DNA of 64,000 nt from Spirometra erinaceieuropaei (taxonomy: Eukaryota; Platyhelminthes; Cestoda; Diphyllobothriidea; Diphyllobothriidae), in NCBI GenBank assembly GCA_902702965.1, contig CACRXP010001022.1:46704-110703 (forward strand). Reading direction: 5' to 3'. Position 1 is the stretch's first letter. Each line of letters starts with the position of its first letter. Under the pieces are notes generated by a model, which saw nothing but the letters and a program-made list of their open reading frames with translations, searched no databases and was not told where the DNA came from. Of the stretch, positions 11,640-21,472 are shown piece by piece. The position numbers and the translations under genes are program-made.

Positions 11640-13325
11640 CGGCGTTCTCTTCAGCCATTATTTCTTCCAGCAGGGACCGACAGATGATCTTGCTTTTGAG
11701 CGTCATTACTGGAGCGGAATAAGCGTCCCGCGAGGGCAGGTTGATGCAGGCTTCAGCTGTGTTTGAACGGTTGTCCGGCGTTCAGGAGAGAGCGGTCTTA
11801 TTTTCGTTGGTGATAATGTTGATAGTTTGAATCAGACAAAGGTCCCGCGATTGAATCTATCCGTGTATTCTTAAGCATGTCGAGATCAGTTTTCAAGGAT
11901 AACAACACACCGGTTTATCGACGTCGCACCGTTCACGTTTCTAGAAGCTCTCATAATGTTAGATCCTTGCAGTAGCCAACTGGTTATGTTGATCTCCACC
12001 GAATGCAGCATACATGGAATCGCGTTAGACGGACGATTCCCAAAGTGCCCGGACCGAAAAAACTTTTCCAACACAGGCCCACTCGTGTGGATGCCTGGAA
12101 TATAATAAAGTAAGGACAAGTCTCATATTTCATTAACAGCATGTGGAGATTAATAGTTATTATTCTGCCGAATGAAGGGGCAACTTAGCATGATCAGATG
12201 AGGAATCTTTTTTGCCGACAGCCTATACATGTATACCCCAAATATTCCAACAGTTAACACAGATACGTCCCTTCTCTTAGCTGACGGCGTTATTGTAGGC
12301 CTTCGTCCATTGTTTTTTCTCAGCTGCTGCCTAGTGAATCTGGATGCTTGGGTGCAACACTGAGACCAAATCTCAAACACGCTTCAGTGTTCGCGCTTGC
12401 GTATTGGCTGTTTACCCCAGTGCCATGTGTTTTTACTCCCCACAGGGTGGACTACAACTGACTGGACTGCTGTGTTTCACAAAAGCACATCTGCAACTCA
12501 CAAGACTCCCCAGTGCAATCTCTGCTATCCTTGAACGTCCATGCAAATTCTTCGCAGTTCCGACGTGCTAGCCTGTTACGGGGCCCCGGTACTTGCAACG
12601 ATCGCTAAATGTAGGTAACTTCCTCTCACTGCAGGACGTCATTTAGACGTAGATGTGCTCACAATGCAACCCCTCCTTTTCGGCTCAGCTATGCTGTTCA
12701 TTCCGTTTTTTAAAGAGACTCTGAGAAGAAACGGTGTTTTCTCTTTTAGAATGCGTCTTCCCATTCGTTCATTACTATCCTACCTTCTAAATCGCATCTG
12801 TCGTATCGTCCTCTTTTCTCTTTACGTTCGCACTCAGTGAGTAATTATGTAGACTACTACAGCTGAAATTACCTGTTGTACACTTCCCGCATCGAACAGT
12901 TGATTCATTTGCGTTTAGAAAAGGCTTATAATCGTCGTTTTCCCAGGCTACATGACTCAACCCGTAGACTAACGCATCCAAGAATACGAACAATAGTTAA
13001 AATATGCAATTTTCTGAAGGACCTTTTCAACCTAAAGACAGAAAGTGTGTTGATGGCATTTTTGATAAATAGCTCTTTGGAGAAGACTGTAGCGGCCTGG
13101 CCTCAAAATTTATCTCTGCACGTTTGGCAAACCGCCATGCCGCTTAAGTGGCACTTAGTGCAGATAAACTCATGGGCCCAAATGCACGACCCCCGCAAAC
13201 CTAACCGCCGTCATCTCAGTTAATCAATATAATCGATTGACGACTTTTCCAACACGTTCGCCTCACCCACCCACGCCTCTGGTTAACTATACCTCGCCCA
13301 GTTCGTACATGCCACTTTCTAGGCA
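11640..13325. other. No recognisable gene
   Basis: Only unsupported short frames (the longest is 115 codons at 12876-13223). No internal repeats matched to other regions. Confidence 0.4.
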
Positions 13326-13735
13326 GAATAGCATTACCAACAAAGGCCAAGGGGGACTGGAATGGCCATTTCTGGCTGGTTAGCGGGGACGAGTGGGTTC
13401 CGTAACACGATCGGTGCTAGCCCCTCTGCCATTGCTAATATATCCAATCGCAACCAAAATACCAACGAGCCCGTGGCTCAATGTTTAGGACGTCTGACTT
13501 CTAGCTAACAGGTCGCGAGTTCGAGTCTCGGGGATTGCAGATCTCAGGGTTGTGTATGGCTGGTTGATGACGGCCAATACCCCTTTACAGTCTCCTTTGT
13601 CGTTGTCAACAGTGCTGTTGTGTCTATATTACGCGCAGCTACGCGGCTGCTGGTGGGGCTCTAGAGAGATCCCCAAGTCACTACGGGACGAGTAGGTTCC
13701 GTAAGGCGATCGGTGCGCACCCCTCTCCCATGCTG
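13326..13735. mobile_element. tRNA-derived SINE cluster, copies S1a (-) and S1b (+)
   Basis: 13326-13400 is a minus-strand SINE body fragment (ACTGGAATGGCCATTTCTGG). At 13470-13620 a plus-strand copy starts with a tRNA-like head, GAGCCCGTGGCTCAATG (A-box region), then GGTCGCGAGTTCGAGTCTCG (B-box region), followed by the family body GGTTGTGTATGGCTGGTTGA and CCTTTGTCGTTGTCAAC. The 13680-13735 tail (GTTCCGTAAGGCGATCGGTG) is an arm of the associated foldback seen at 50985-51195. The A/B-box layout supports RNA polymerase III transcription of the family. Confidence 0.75.
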
Positions 13736-13739
13736 AATT

Positions 13740-14980
13740 CTCCTTAAAGCTCCTTCTCCCTGTGGAAGAAACCTAAGCTATCTTAACCGGCAGAAAACAG
13801 ATTTCGTATTACGTGAACATATTGTGGCTGTATTCCCGTTAAAGTTTCCTCAGCTAGATTTGTAGCGGCACAGCAGTGAGAATGTGTGTAGTCTGTGAGC
13901 TACAATTATCAAGTCAAATCTCAGATTGGAAGGAGAAGACGGGGGGCACCAGAATGAGGGGTTTATTGCGCACAGAACCCAGAGTTGTCCTCTTAGGCGG
14001 CAGTTGCCACTGGCGAAGCTAGGGTTAGTGTTGACTGCGTCCAGTCATGCCCGAGAGTCCTTGGGACAGTGGTGGCAGCCGCTTTTGTAGGCTCGTGGGC
14101 CAAGCTCAAGTGGTGGCCAGACAGTGTGTATTGCATTTGCCAAGGGGTGGTGTCCCAGTGCCTTGTTTTGCTGGTTGCTGGGGCTGGCGCGTTCAAGGGG
14201 CGCATGAGCAGCTGCGGCTGTGCGGACGCAGGTATGCCCGAGCTGTCGGTCGTGTGACTTTAGGTCAGCGCGTCTGGAACGGCTCACTGCAAAGGGGTGA
14301 ATGACCTTGAGGCAGCGAGGTCTTGACCAATGACGCCAGACCGGTCATGATGGCTGCCCGCAACAGGTACTTGACGTATACCCAAAATACTAAACGTTTT
14401 TGGTTAACTATTTGGGCCCTCATAAATCGTGCAAACTAGACCAGAATAAAGTTACTGTTTGCCAAAAAATTTCCACAACAGACATATGTGGGAGGGGTTT
14501 CATTTTTTCTGGTTGATGCTCTGCCCCCATATTACAGCCAGCCTCTCTAATTTTATTTCTCTTTCCTCACTTCAATTCCTCCATGGTACACAGTTCACTG
14601 ACGCAGGAAACTACACCGACGAAAGTTAGGGAGGCTTGGACGGCTATTTCCGGCCTACTAGCGGTCGTCAGCCAGCCTTGAAGAACTCCAGGCTTGAGTG
14701 ACCTCGGATTCGAACTCACATTGAACTCCAAGGCGCATCGGAATGAGTACGTAACTCAACCTGATTGTGAGCGCACCTCCACCATAATGCGCTGATGGTC
14801 GTGATGGTGTGCTGAAAAAATTGCCATTCTAGGCAACTGGACGCTTGATCCCACCCAGACAGTGGACAAAACCTTCCTGTCCCAGATACACTCCGTCCAA
14901 TTTAAGGCGTTTTACTTTGTCAGCGTTGACTTGGACTGAAGACTTTTAGGGAAAATATTGCATAAATTCAACATTACTTA
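13740..14980. other. No recognisable gene
   Basis: 14000-14330 is GC-richer and open in several frames on both strands (up to 85 codons), with no motif. 14620-14700 contains a decayed SINE body (AGGGAGGCTTGGACGGCTAT ... GCCTACTAGCGGTCGTCAGC). Confidence 0.4.
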
Positions 14981-14986
14981 AGGTCA

Positions 14987-15050
14987 GTGCAACGGTAGGG
15001 TGTAGTACCCCAACTATCTGGAGGTAACCTGTGGACCGTGTCATACGATG
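14987..15050 (+). repeat. N2 terminal fragment
   Basis: GCAACGGTAGGGTGTAGTAC followed by GTGGACCGTGTCATACGATG matches one N2 inverted arm (compare 2215-2275 and 61746-61806). The other arm is not recognisable nearby. Confidence 0.5.
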
Positions 15051-16025
15051 AATGGTGGTAGAGGGGGTCTTACGGTTGGGGCGACGTGCAATACGAAGAG
15101 CAGGCGGAATGCAAGAAGACGCAGAAAATGAACAAATTTCTGCCGACAAAGAAACATATCCCCGAAGATATAGCTAAGCGACACCAGGACTCAAAAAGTC
15201 AAAAATTGTGACACTAGGTGGCTCCAGCGGACTGCAGGTTGACAAACCGTGCTGAAAGGAAGCGTTTGTTATATGGTCCCATCTAGACATCTTGAAGTGC
15301 CACTTCATGTCAGTGTAAGGAACTTGTCTTTGTAACCAAAGTTAAATTGCGTCGGGAAGCAGTGAGCGGTCCCAAGGTCGCAGGTGTCGACGCCTACAGC
15401 ACGCCACACGGAGTGGGCGAAGCCCAATTGTGGACTGCCACAGCAACTGCCTCAGCCACCCTTTCTTCATTCACGATGCTGCGATAACAAGACGGAGTTA
15501 GGGCTGCCGAACATGAGCGCGGGAGCGGCGGCTGCTAAAATTGTGCAGCCCGTCTACGCGTGCAACACACACGCACACAGCGCAATCTCCGCCGGACATA
15601 TCGGCCTTTCCGAGACCACTTCGAAACCATATGAGTGAAATTGTCACGCAAAACGTATTAGGAAGAAGTTGCCGTAGCCCGACCCCTCAGACCTGAGGAG
15701 ACTCGGTTATCACGGCAATTAGAAACCTGGCAACTTGCGACTCTTAGTGCACCGTGATAGATTCAAGCTTATCAGATTCATTGTACCAAGGAATGTACTG
15801 ATTTTCTGTGGAAACGGATTTTCCGTTATCTTACTCGTCCTCTCTTTCCTCTCGCCTGCGCCAGTTGCCCGTCCGAGTCCCTCTGTCAACTGCCCAATGG
15901 CTGACAGAGCCGGACCGTCGGTCTGCGCGTCCCATGCATCGCAGGTGGAATTTGATGTTTACATAGCGGTTGATCAGCGACAGTTTCCATAGAAAGAACT
16001 TAATGTCCCTGGTTTTCCTCGCTTT
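15050..16025. other. No recognisable gene
   Basis: No motif-bearing frame. A weak Rep-B-like stretch at 15700-15770 (TATCACGGCAATTAGAAACC, GGCAACTTGCGACTCTTAG) is too diverged to call. Confidence 0.35.
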
Positions 16026-16027
16026 CC

Positions 16028-16369
16028 TTAATGAAAAGAAGATACGATGGTAGGGGGCGTTCACCGATCGTACTTACGGAACTCACTCGTTCCGTTCTGC
16101 CTTACGGGCTCTCTCTCTCTCGAGCCTAACCAGCAAACGTACAGCGGCACATGATATAGGCAAAATGTTATTACCGACAAAGACAAGAGAGACTGGAATG
16201 GCCATTTCTGGCCTATTCGCCGTCGTCAGCCAGTCATGCCCAACCCTGAAGTGTGAAACAATCAAGGATCGAACTCGCGACCTGTTTGTTAGAAGTCCAC
16301 GCCTCTAATCGCTGGGCGACGAGCCCGTTGCCCTGTCGGTTTCGATCGGGAATATGCAATGGTAGAGGG
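16028..16369 (-). mobile_element. tRNA-derived SINE S2 with foldback arm
   Basis: Minus strand: tRNA-like head GGGCTCGTCGCCCAGCGATT, then GGTCGCGAGTTCGATCC (B box), the body (GGTTGGGCATGACTGGCTGA, AGAAATGGCCATTCCAGTCT, CTTGTCTTTGTCGGTAATAA) and an arm with CTCTCTCTCGAGCCTAAC and GTTCCGTAAGTACGATCGGT. A second SINE starts immediately beyond it in opposite orientation. Confidence 0.8.
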
Positions 16370-16532
16370 GCCCACTGGTTAGATGCCTTGGACTTCTAAC
16401 TAACGGGTTGCTAGTTCGAACCTCGGGTGTTCCACACTTCGGGGTTGGGTATGACTGGCTGACGACGGCTAATAGGCCAGAAATGGCCATTTCAGTCTCC
16501 CTTGTCTTTGTCGGTAATAACATACTGCCTGG
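16370..16532 (+). mobile_element. tRNA-derived SINE S3
   Basis: Starts GGGCCCACTGGTTAGATGCC (A-box region), then GGGTTGCTAGTTCGAACCTC (B box), GGTTGGGTATGACTGGCTGA and ends CTTGTCTTTGTCGGTAATAA. It is head to head with S2, so the two tRNA-like heads abut and could form a cruciform. Confidence 0.8.
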
Positions 16533-16739
16533 AAAATAAGATATTCTGGCAACTTTAAACATACAGATTCATCCTAAATTAGCTGAAGAGTGAATTACCA
16601 GTGAACTACTTGCAACCTCTACTTACGACCTTGCTTCAAGCTAGTTTGAATTCCCCAAAACCGCTTCATAGTACACCATAACAATTGCCATCAGGTCATA
16701 TGGGTATCTCACAAACTGGGAGGAGCGTTTGAAGTCAGT

Positions 16740-16990
16740 GTAAGTTTTCAGGTTTCTTTGAACTGTTAACAACTTACACCCCATGCCTGCACCTGGCGAC
16801 TGACCGACTGGTGCCTGGGAGGGGAATGAGAGAGTGAGGTCGGCCTTGAGGACTGCGTCCCACAGCACTCTGGGTATATTCTTCACTGTAAACAGGCTGC
16901 CGCGCTTGTAAACTATCCCCATGCTCCAACAACCGTGGATTAGTAAGCTGTCGACTGATGGGATAACTAGGCCCTCCTCTCAGAACTGTA
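16740..16990 (+). repeat. Rep-B fragment
   Basis: Landmarks TTCTTCACTGTAAACAGGCT, CAACAACCGTGGATTAGTAA and ACTGATGGGATAACTAGG align with the Rep-B blocks at 49.3-49.4 kb. It runs straight into an RTE-like LINE fragment. Confidence 0.6.
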
Positions 16991-17185
16991 ATGACTCCTT
17001 CGTAAAGTGGCTTCAATGGAACTCCCACCCATCTGAGAATGATGGCGCGCTTCACAGACAATGGGGTTGTCTCAGAAGTGTTCGCAGTAACCGGTGGAGT
17101 AAAGCAGGACTGCGCACTAGCCGCAACCCTCTTGAGCCTCATGTTCACCGCTATACTGATGGACGTCTACCGTGATCGGAATCAT
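16990..17185 (+). pseudogene. RTE-like LINE reverse-transcriptase fragment
   Basis: The frame at 17039-17180 reads MMARFTDNGVVSEVFAVTGG, then VKQDCALAATLLSLMFTAIL and MDVYRD, which is the stretch between reverse-transcriptase motifs A and C. The homologous stretches are at 23935-24090 (degenerate) and 44420-44470 (minus, truncated). It is only about 60 residues long and is cut off by a SINE at 17187. The G of the usual KQGC motif is replaced (KQDC). Confidence 0.75.
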
Positions 17186-17395
17186 ATTACCGACAGAGAC
17201 AGGGGAGACTGGAATGGCCATTTCTGGCTTATTAGCCGTCGTCGTCGGCCAGTCAGGACAGGACAACGCGCTCGTGTCTCGGCAGTTAGAGGCGTTGGAC
17301 TTCTAAATAACAGGTCGACAGTTCGAGCCCCGGGTGTTCCACACATCGGGGTTGGGTAGGACCGGCTGACTACGGCTAATAAGTCAAAAATTCAC
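17186..17395. mobile_element. tRNA-derived SINE composite S4 (minus body, plus head and body)
   Basis: 17187-17255 is a minus-strand body (GACAGGGGAGACTGGAATGG). 17280-17395 is a plus-strand copy with GGTCGACAGTTCGAGCCCCG (B box) and GGTTGGGTAGGACCGGCTGA. As in S1 and S5, two partial copies meet in opposite orientation. Confidence 0.7.
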
Positions 17396-17470
17396 GCACA
17401 AGTCAGCTCCTGCGCCCCCCCCCCCCGCTGCTAAGTATATGGTGGACATTTTCGGTATCGACGACTAGAC
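17390..17470 (+). repeat. Rep-A 3' fragment
   Basis: ATTCACGCACAAGTCAGCTC, a C12 run, then TATGGTGGACATTTTCGGTA corresponds to the last 80 bases of Rep-A. Confidence 0.55.
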
Positions 17471-17474
17471 TGTT

Positions 17475-18900
17475 TTTAGCTTGTTTAATTAATGCATTAG
17501 TATGCCTGCAGTAAATGAGTCTGCTTCTAAAGCATAGTTACTTAAGACACGGGGATAGCGAGGGTGGGTGAAGGCAGGTTGGGGGGGAGGGGAGGAAGGT
17601 GACGAAGCGTGCGGGTCGGGCAAAAAAAGGATATGAATGGGCCAAGAGAGGCGTTGAGGAACAGGTAAACAGTGTGTGTTGGAAGGAGACTACTGAGGAA
17701 AGGCGGCGATGCCAGCAGTCTGATAAGCCAGGAAATTCTCTGATAAACGACGCCGTGATGAGTAACCGTGTTCGTAGCCTACTCTGGGTGTCCTTCCCGC
17801 GTCGCCGTCCTGTGCTCGCAAGCAGACTTCTCGCGCACACAGGCCTACAATCACCCGCCTTTCTCATCAGCTGATCATGAGAATCTACGCAAGCCCAGTC
17901 AGCCAAAACGGACAATAACTTGACCATGACTTGCCTCAACTCTAACACTCTCCCAACACACCCGCGGATTCAGCTGGCTGGCCGCTGGCAGTGCGTGTGG
18001 ACCCCAAGCGAGCGTCCTTCAATGGGGGGGGGGGTTGTTTCCTTTAAATATTCTTAATCTCTTCTGTATGGAGTATTGTTCTCCTTGCCCTGCCTTCCGT
18101 CTTCTCCCTCTCAGGGTGTTTAACCTATGAGTCGTATTAACGAAACTGCATCCGTGAATTTTGTTGCCACGACAACTCTACAATATTTTTTCATTCAGCG
18201 GATTTACTTGAATTCAGCTGAAAATGAAAAAGATGTCGAATGCCGCTCGTCCCGTTTAGCCTTGGGGCCCAGTCCAGAGTCCTCACAGTACCCCATATAG
18301 CGATTAGAAGGGTTAGATGGTAGTTGGTAGCCTTCCCGGTACCGAAAACTCCCAGCTACCTGTCTTACGGGACCGGCGGTAATAGAGCTATGCGGCTGGG
18401 GCAGATGAATGGAGGCGTAAATGGCGCTTGTAGGGAATGACTGGAATTGACGTTCCTGGAAAAGTGGAAGCCTAATTTAAATAAGGTGAAAAATGCAAGG
18501 AGGGTATAGAAATAAGCATGGTTAATTAGTACGGTATGCGGAATAAATGCATCCTTGCCCCAGATTGGAAAGAATAGCAAGTGAAGGCGAACAACCAGTA
18601 GGAAGAAAGCAGTGTGTCTTAAGGTCATTCCGCAGTATGTGCGATAGTTCTCTAATCGACAGAATGGACATGAGAACACGAGAGTGAAGCAGCGGCACGC
18701 AGGACGGCATAACGCAAGCGGGGTAAGACTTTAATGCGGAAATTATGTTTGGGCGAAAGAAAAAATATGCGAATAATAGTGTATTGTCACTGTGGCAACA
18801 TCTAGGATCAAAACTATGGCAGTAGTTGTTTGCTATACGTGACTGGTGTACTAAGCAATGTAAAGAGGAATTGGCACTCTGTATATGAATGTTCTGTTTG
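17475..18900. other. No recognisable gene
   Basis: G-rich stretch at 17578-17600 and an 11-G run near 18030. Frames up to 136 codons (17538-17948, minus) overlap a 91-codon frame on the other strand and lack motifs. Confidence 0.4.
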
Positions 18901-18903
18901 CAG

Positions 18904-19110
18904 AGCCCAGTCTCTTAGACGGCGAAGGAAAGCAGGACCGCAAGTGGATAGGCCGACAGATTATTCACGGATCCTGGAAATAATCCAGTCGCCCTACCTA
19001 GTGCAGTATCTTCAGCAGAAAGGACTACTGACCTGTAGGGTCTTATGTAGATGTCGAAAGGTCATGCCCTTACAAATGCTGCGACAGCACACGGATGGTT
19101 ATGCCTTCAG
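18904..19110 (+). CDS. Possible exon of an ISXO2/Merlin-type transposase-related protein (zinc-ribbon part)
   Basis: A 207-base segment sits between a good acceptor (TTCTGTTTGCAG at 18892-18903) and a good donor (CAG/GTAACA at 19108-19116). In the open frame it reads ...DYSRILEIIQSPYLVQYLQQ, KGLLTCRVLCRCRKVMPLQM, then LRQHTDGYAFR. The pattern (hydrophobic helix, GLL, Cys-x3-Cys-x-C, M.L, then DGY.FR) resembles the N-terminal zinc-ribbon segment of proteins with an ISXO2-like (IS1595/Merlin) DDE domain, which usually continues with a Cys pair and a GSFF motif. I did not find that continuation downstream. What I see is the frame and the splice sites; the family is inferred. It could be a domesticated gene, a transposon remnant, or chance. 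Confidence 0.4.
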
Positions 19111-19499
19111 GTAACATCTGGGTACTGTGGTATGCCCCTTAGGATAGTACCTCTAAAACGAATCATATACAGGTAACGCAGTGCGCGCATGCAATTAGAA
19201 GCATAACGAGAATCATGATGGATCATAATCCGCCTAGGACCAATCTTTTGCCCTTTACTAAAGATTTCCGTGTAGGAATGCAATACAATGAGTCTATATA
19301 GACATTTTTGCAGCGCCTCGTTCTCGGGGCGGTTAAAGTGAAGAAGAAAGTCATCCTGACAGGGCTTCTGCGCGTGCACTCCCAGACATAATGAGAACAT
19401 AATCACAGAGCTTGAAATCGAGCCAGTAAGTACAATTGTAGAATCCATGGGCAGGGCTTCCAACTACCATCCTACCATTAGAAGAATATGCAGAGAGGA

Positions 19500-19725
19500 G
19501 GTACCGACAAAGACGGCAGAGATTGGAATGGTCGTTTCGGGCTTGTTGGCCATCGTCGTACAGCCATGCCCAGACGCAGGTTTCGATCTAAAACGCCAAA
19601 ATATCAAGGAATCTGGGTTTGAAACGCAGGATGTCCAAACCCGGGGCTGGATATGCCTGTCTGATGACGGCTGATAAGCAGGAAACGGTCTCCCCAGTCC
19701 CCTCTGTCTCCATTGGTACTCTTTG
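19500..19725. mobile_element. tRNA-SINE-related foldback S5
   Basis: The left half is a minus-strand SINE body (TACCGACAAAGACGGCAGAG, GATTGGAATGGTCGTTTCGG). The right half is the same body in plus orientation (GGCTGGATATGCCTGTCTGA, TGATGACGGCTGATAAGC). The two halves flank a short head remnant. Confidence 0.6.
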
Positions 19726-19767
19726 CAGTATGAATACTGATCAGAAGAGGAAACGATCGCTTGAACT

Positions 19768-19828
19768 AGGGCTTTATTCGCCTGAAGTTTCGGATTTTCA
19801 CTTGAATCCATCATCAGAGACAGTGGCA
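19768..19828 (-). ncRNA. Hammerhead ribozyme motif, degenerate
   Basis: Minus strand: CTGATGA core (19811-19817), helix II GGATT/AATCC, GAAAC, then TTC where intact copies have GTC, then CAGGCGAATAAAG. The changed base next to the cleavage triplet probably weakens or abolishes activity. It lies downstream of a minus-strand Penelope endonuclease. Confidence 0.6.
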
Positions 19829-19855
19829 GGAAAGGGTTACTCGTGCACATGAATT

Positions 19856-19871
19856 TGCAGTATTTATAGGA
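19856..19871 (-). promoter_or_regulatory. TATA box of Penelope-type terminal repeat
   Basis: CCTATAAATACTGC on the minus strand, about 45 bases upstream of the hammerhead core. The same box precedes the hammerhead at 20443, 37231 and 46662. Confidence 0.5.
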
Positions 19872-19960
19872 TGCAGTCGCTATGCTACCGCATACCTATA
19901 GCATTTAACCGCGCTCCCCTTCATCAAGGATTGTTGCCCGCTGGCGCGCTAATTGCTTGA

Positions 19961-20357
19961 TGGCCGGCATGCAAGTTGTTAATTGCTGAAGTCTTACCAC
20001 TCGTGTTGGATGCTGGCGTGATGATTGCCCGGCCATCTGGCTCACCGGCTTGCGCGCTGACCGAATGGTCACTTACTTTGACCAGCCTGTGCCTCAGCAC
20101 GGAGTATGGAGTGGGCATGTCGTTGCACTTGTTGACAGATTGAGGTCCCGTGAACCATGACTCAAGCAACTCGCGGCTCACACGATTATCCCCTCTCGCA
20201 AGAATTTCGGCCTCATCGAACTTGAATGTGTGGCCGGGTGTCATCGAATGGGCCGCGAACTGAGGGTTGGCGTCATTTCTTCGTACCGCTGCCACGTGTC
20301 CGGCAATGCGCGGTCGGAACAGTCTTCTAGTTTCTCCGACGTAGTAGCTCTGTCCGC
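19961..20357 (-). pseudogene. Penelope-like element GIY-YIG endonuclease, 5'-truncated
   Basis: The endonuclease would nick DNA for retrotransposition. Minus strand reads CANCGQSYYVGETRRLFRPR (YVG corresponds to the YIG half and R to the catalytic arginine), then HVAAVRRNDANPQFAAHSMT, FDEAEILARGDNRVSRELLE (acidic residue), SWFTGPQSVNKCNDMPTPYS. The GIY half (GVVYRIWC in the other copies) is lost: at 20357 the frame runs into an inverted copy of the element's own 3' region, so the apparent upstream residues are not native. The C-terminal extension is longer than in the 46.1-kb copy. Confidence 0.85.
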
Positions 20358-20442
20358 AATTAGCGCACCAGCGGGCAACAATCCTTGATGAAGGGGAGCG
20401 CGGGTAACTGTTATAGGTATGCGGTAGCATAGCGAGTGCATC

Positions 20443-20455
20443 CTATAAATACTGC
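20443..20455 (+). promoter_or_regulatory. TATA box in Penelope-type terminal repeat
   Basis: CTATAAATACTGC, 40 bases upstream of the hammerhead core. It is conserved in position in at least four copies, which suggests the internal promoter of the terminal repeat. Confidence 0.55.
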
Positions 20456-20479
20456 AACTTCCTGTGCACTAGTCATCCT

Positions 20480-20545
20480 TTTCTGCCTCTGTCTCTGATG
20501 ATGGGTTCAAGTGAGAATCTGAAACGTCAGGCGAATAAAGCCCTT
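20480..20545 (+). ncRNA. Hammerhead ribozyme, core intact
   Basis: CTGATGA (20495-20501), helix II GGGTTC/GAATCT with wobble pairs, GAAAC (20521-20525) and GTC (20526-20528), with predicted cleavage after 20528. Helix I can form between GTCT before the core and AGGC after the cleavage site, with an outer part further out. Helix III is vestigial because GAAAC is followed directly by GTC, as described for hammerheads of Penelope-like elements. Confidence 0.75.
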
Positions 20546-20704
20546 GTTCCAGCGATCGCTTCTTCTTCTGATCAATTAGTTCCTGGAGCTCGCATCTTCG
20601 CTTGTATCGGCAGTATGAATACTGCCCAGTATGCGAGTCCCAAGGCGCAGTGGGACGAGAATGTGAGGACTCTTTCAACGAGAGGTAGCATTCCTGACTT
20701 AAAG

Positions 20705-20875
20705 CGACAAGACAACGGACCTTTGGTTCAGTGGTAGAACGTTGAACTACCTAAGGCCCATTGGTCAATAAATGGGGTCCGAGTCGCAGAATGTCCAAAA
20801 CCTTGGTTTCAGTATGGCTGCCTGGCGAGAGCCGGAAATGTTCATCCCAATACCCCTTGCTTTTGTCGGTATTAC
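20705..20875 (+). mobile_element. tRNA-derived SINE S6, diverged
   Basis: Head GACCTTTGGTTCAGTGGTAG (A-box-like), a decayed B box (GGGGTCCGAGTCGC), then body blocks GTATGGCTGCCTGGCGAGAG and CCTTGCTTTTGTCGGTATTA. Confidence 0.6.
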
Positions 20876-21472
20876 GTCCTGGTCGTAGTCCTGTCACTTC
20901 TAAGTCCTCGCACAAAACGTGAAGTAAAGCGATTTTAATTAAATATTTGGTCCTTTGATGTCGAAATAAATGCAATAACAGTATGTATTTTGTGAAAAGT
21001 CGTCTTTCTATACCCCGAAAAATTTCGCGACAGTCCACAAACTGTCTCGGATCGTGGCATAGCATAAAAAGTCCCTCGGGGAATGTGAATTGACTAAGAC
21101 AACTTATACCACAAGAGTAGGAAAATTTAGGAATGAGCTGTCTGTTGTGAGGAAGGGACCAGGAAGAATGTCACTTTTACAATACGACCCACCTCCATTT
21201 AAGTAGTGCAATTTCCTGACGGTTATCACACGAATAAAAATTGAGAAAGTTAGCCTGTGCTTGGTGGGACATCCACCGCTTAATAAAGTCTCCGCATTGG
21301 TGGAACGGGAGATTGCTTATTACACGAATTTCACTGTTCTGGCCGTTCATCGTCTTTGTGTTACTCCATAATGCAAGCGGTTGAAGGACTGCAGTGAGAT
21401 TGTCCGAAATAAAGAAGTCCAACCCTTTGCAAAATAGAGTAATTCCCCAAAATAAGTAGAATATTCGGGTTA

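Larger units (their letters stand above)
20358..20640 (+). mobile_element. Penelope-like 3' terminal segment (inverted relative to neighbour)
   Basis: Begins TTAGCGCACCAGCGGGCAAC, includes CAATCCTTGATGAAGG, GGTATGCGGTAGCATAGCGA, a TATA box, a hammerhead motif and a tail ending GCAGTATGAATACTG. The same tail in inverse orientation lies at 19726-19960, so 19.73-20.64 kb is a large inverted arrangement around the truncated endonuclease. Confidence 0.75.

Noticed and set aside
13468..13535. Functional tRNA gene in the SINE head
   Set aside because: The A and B boxes are good, but the same sequence is followed by a conserved non-tRNA body in many copies; it is a SINE.
17538..17948. 136-codon minus-strand frame
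   Set aside because: Low-complexity Pro/Ser/Leu composition, opposed by an open frame on the other strand, no motif.
19107..19463. 118-codon minus-strand frame downstream of the ISXO2-like exon
   Set aside because: No zinc-ribbon or DDE motifs, wrong strand for continuation of the exon.
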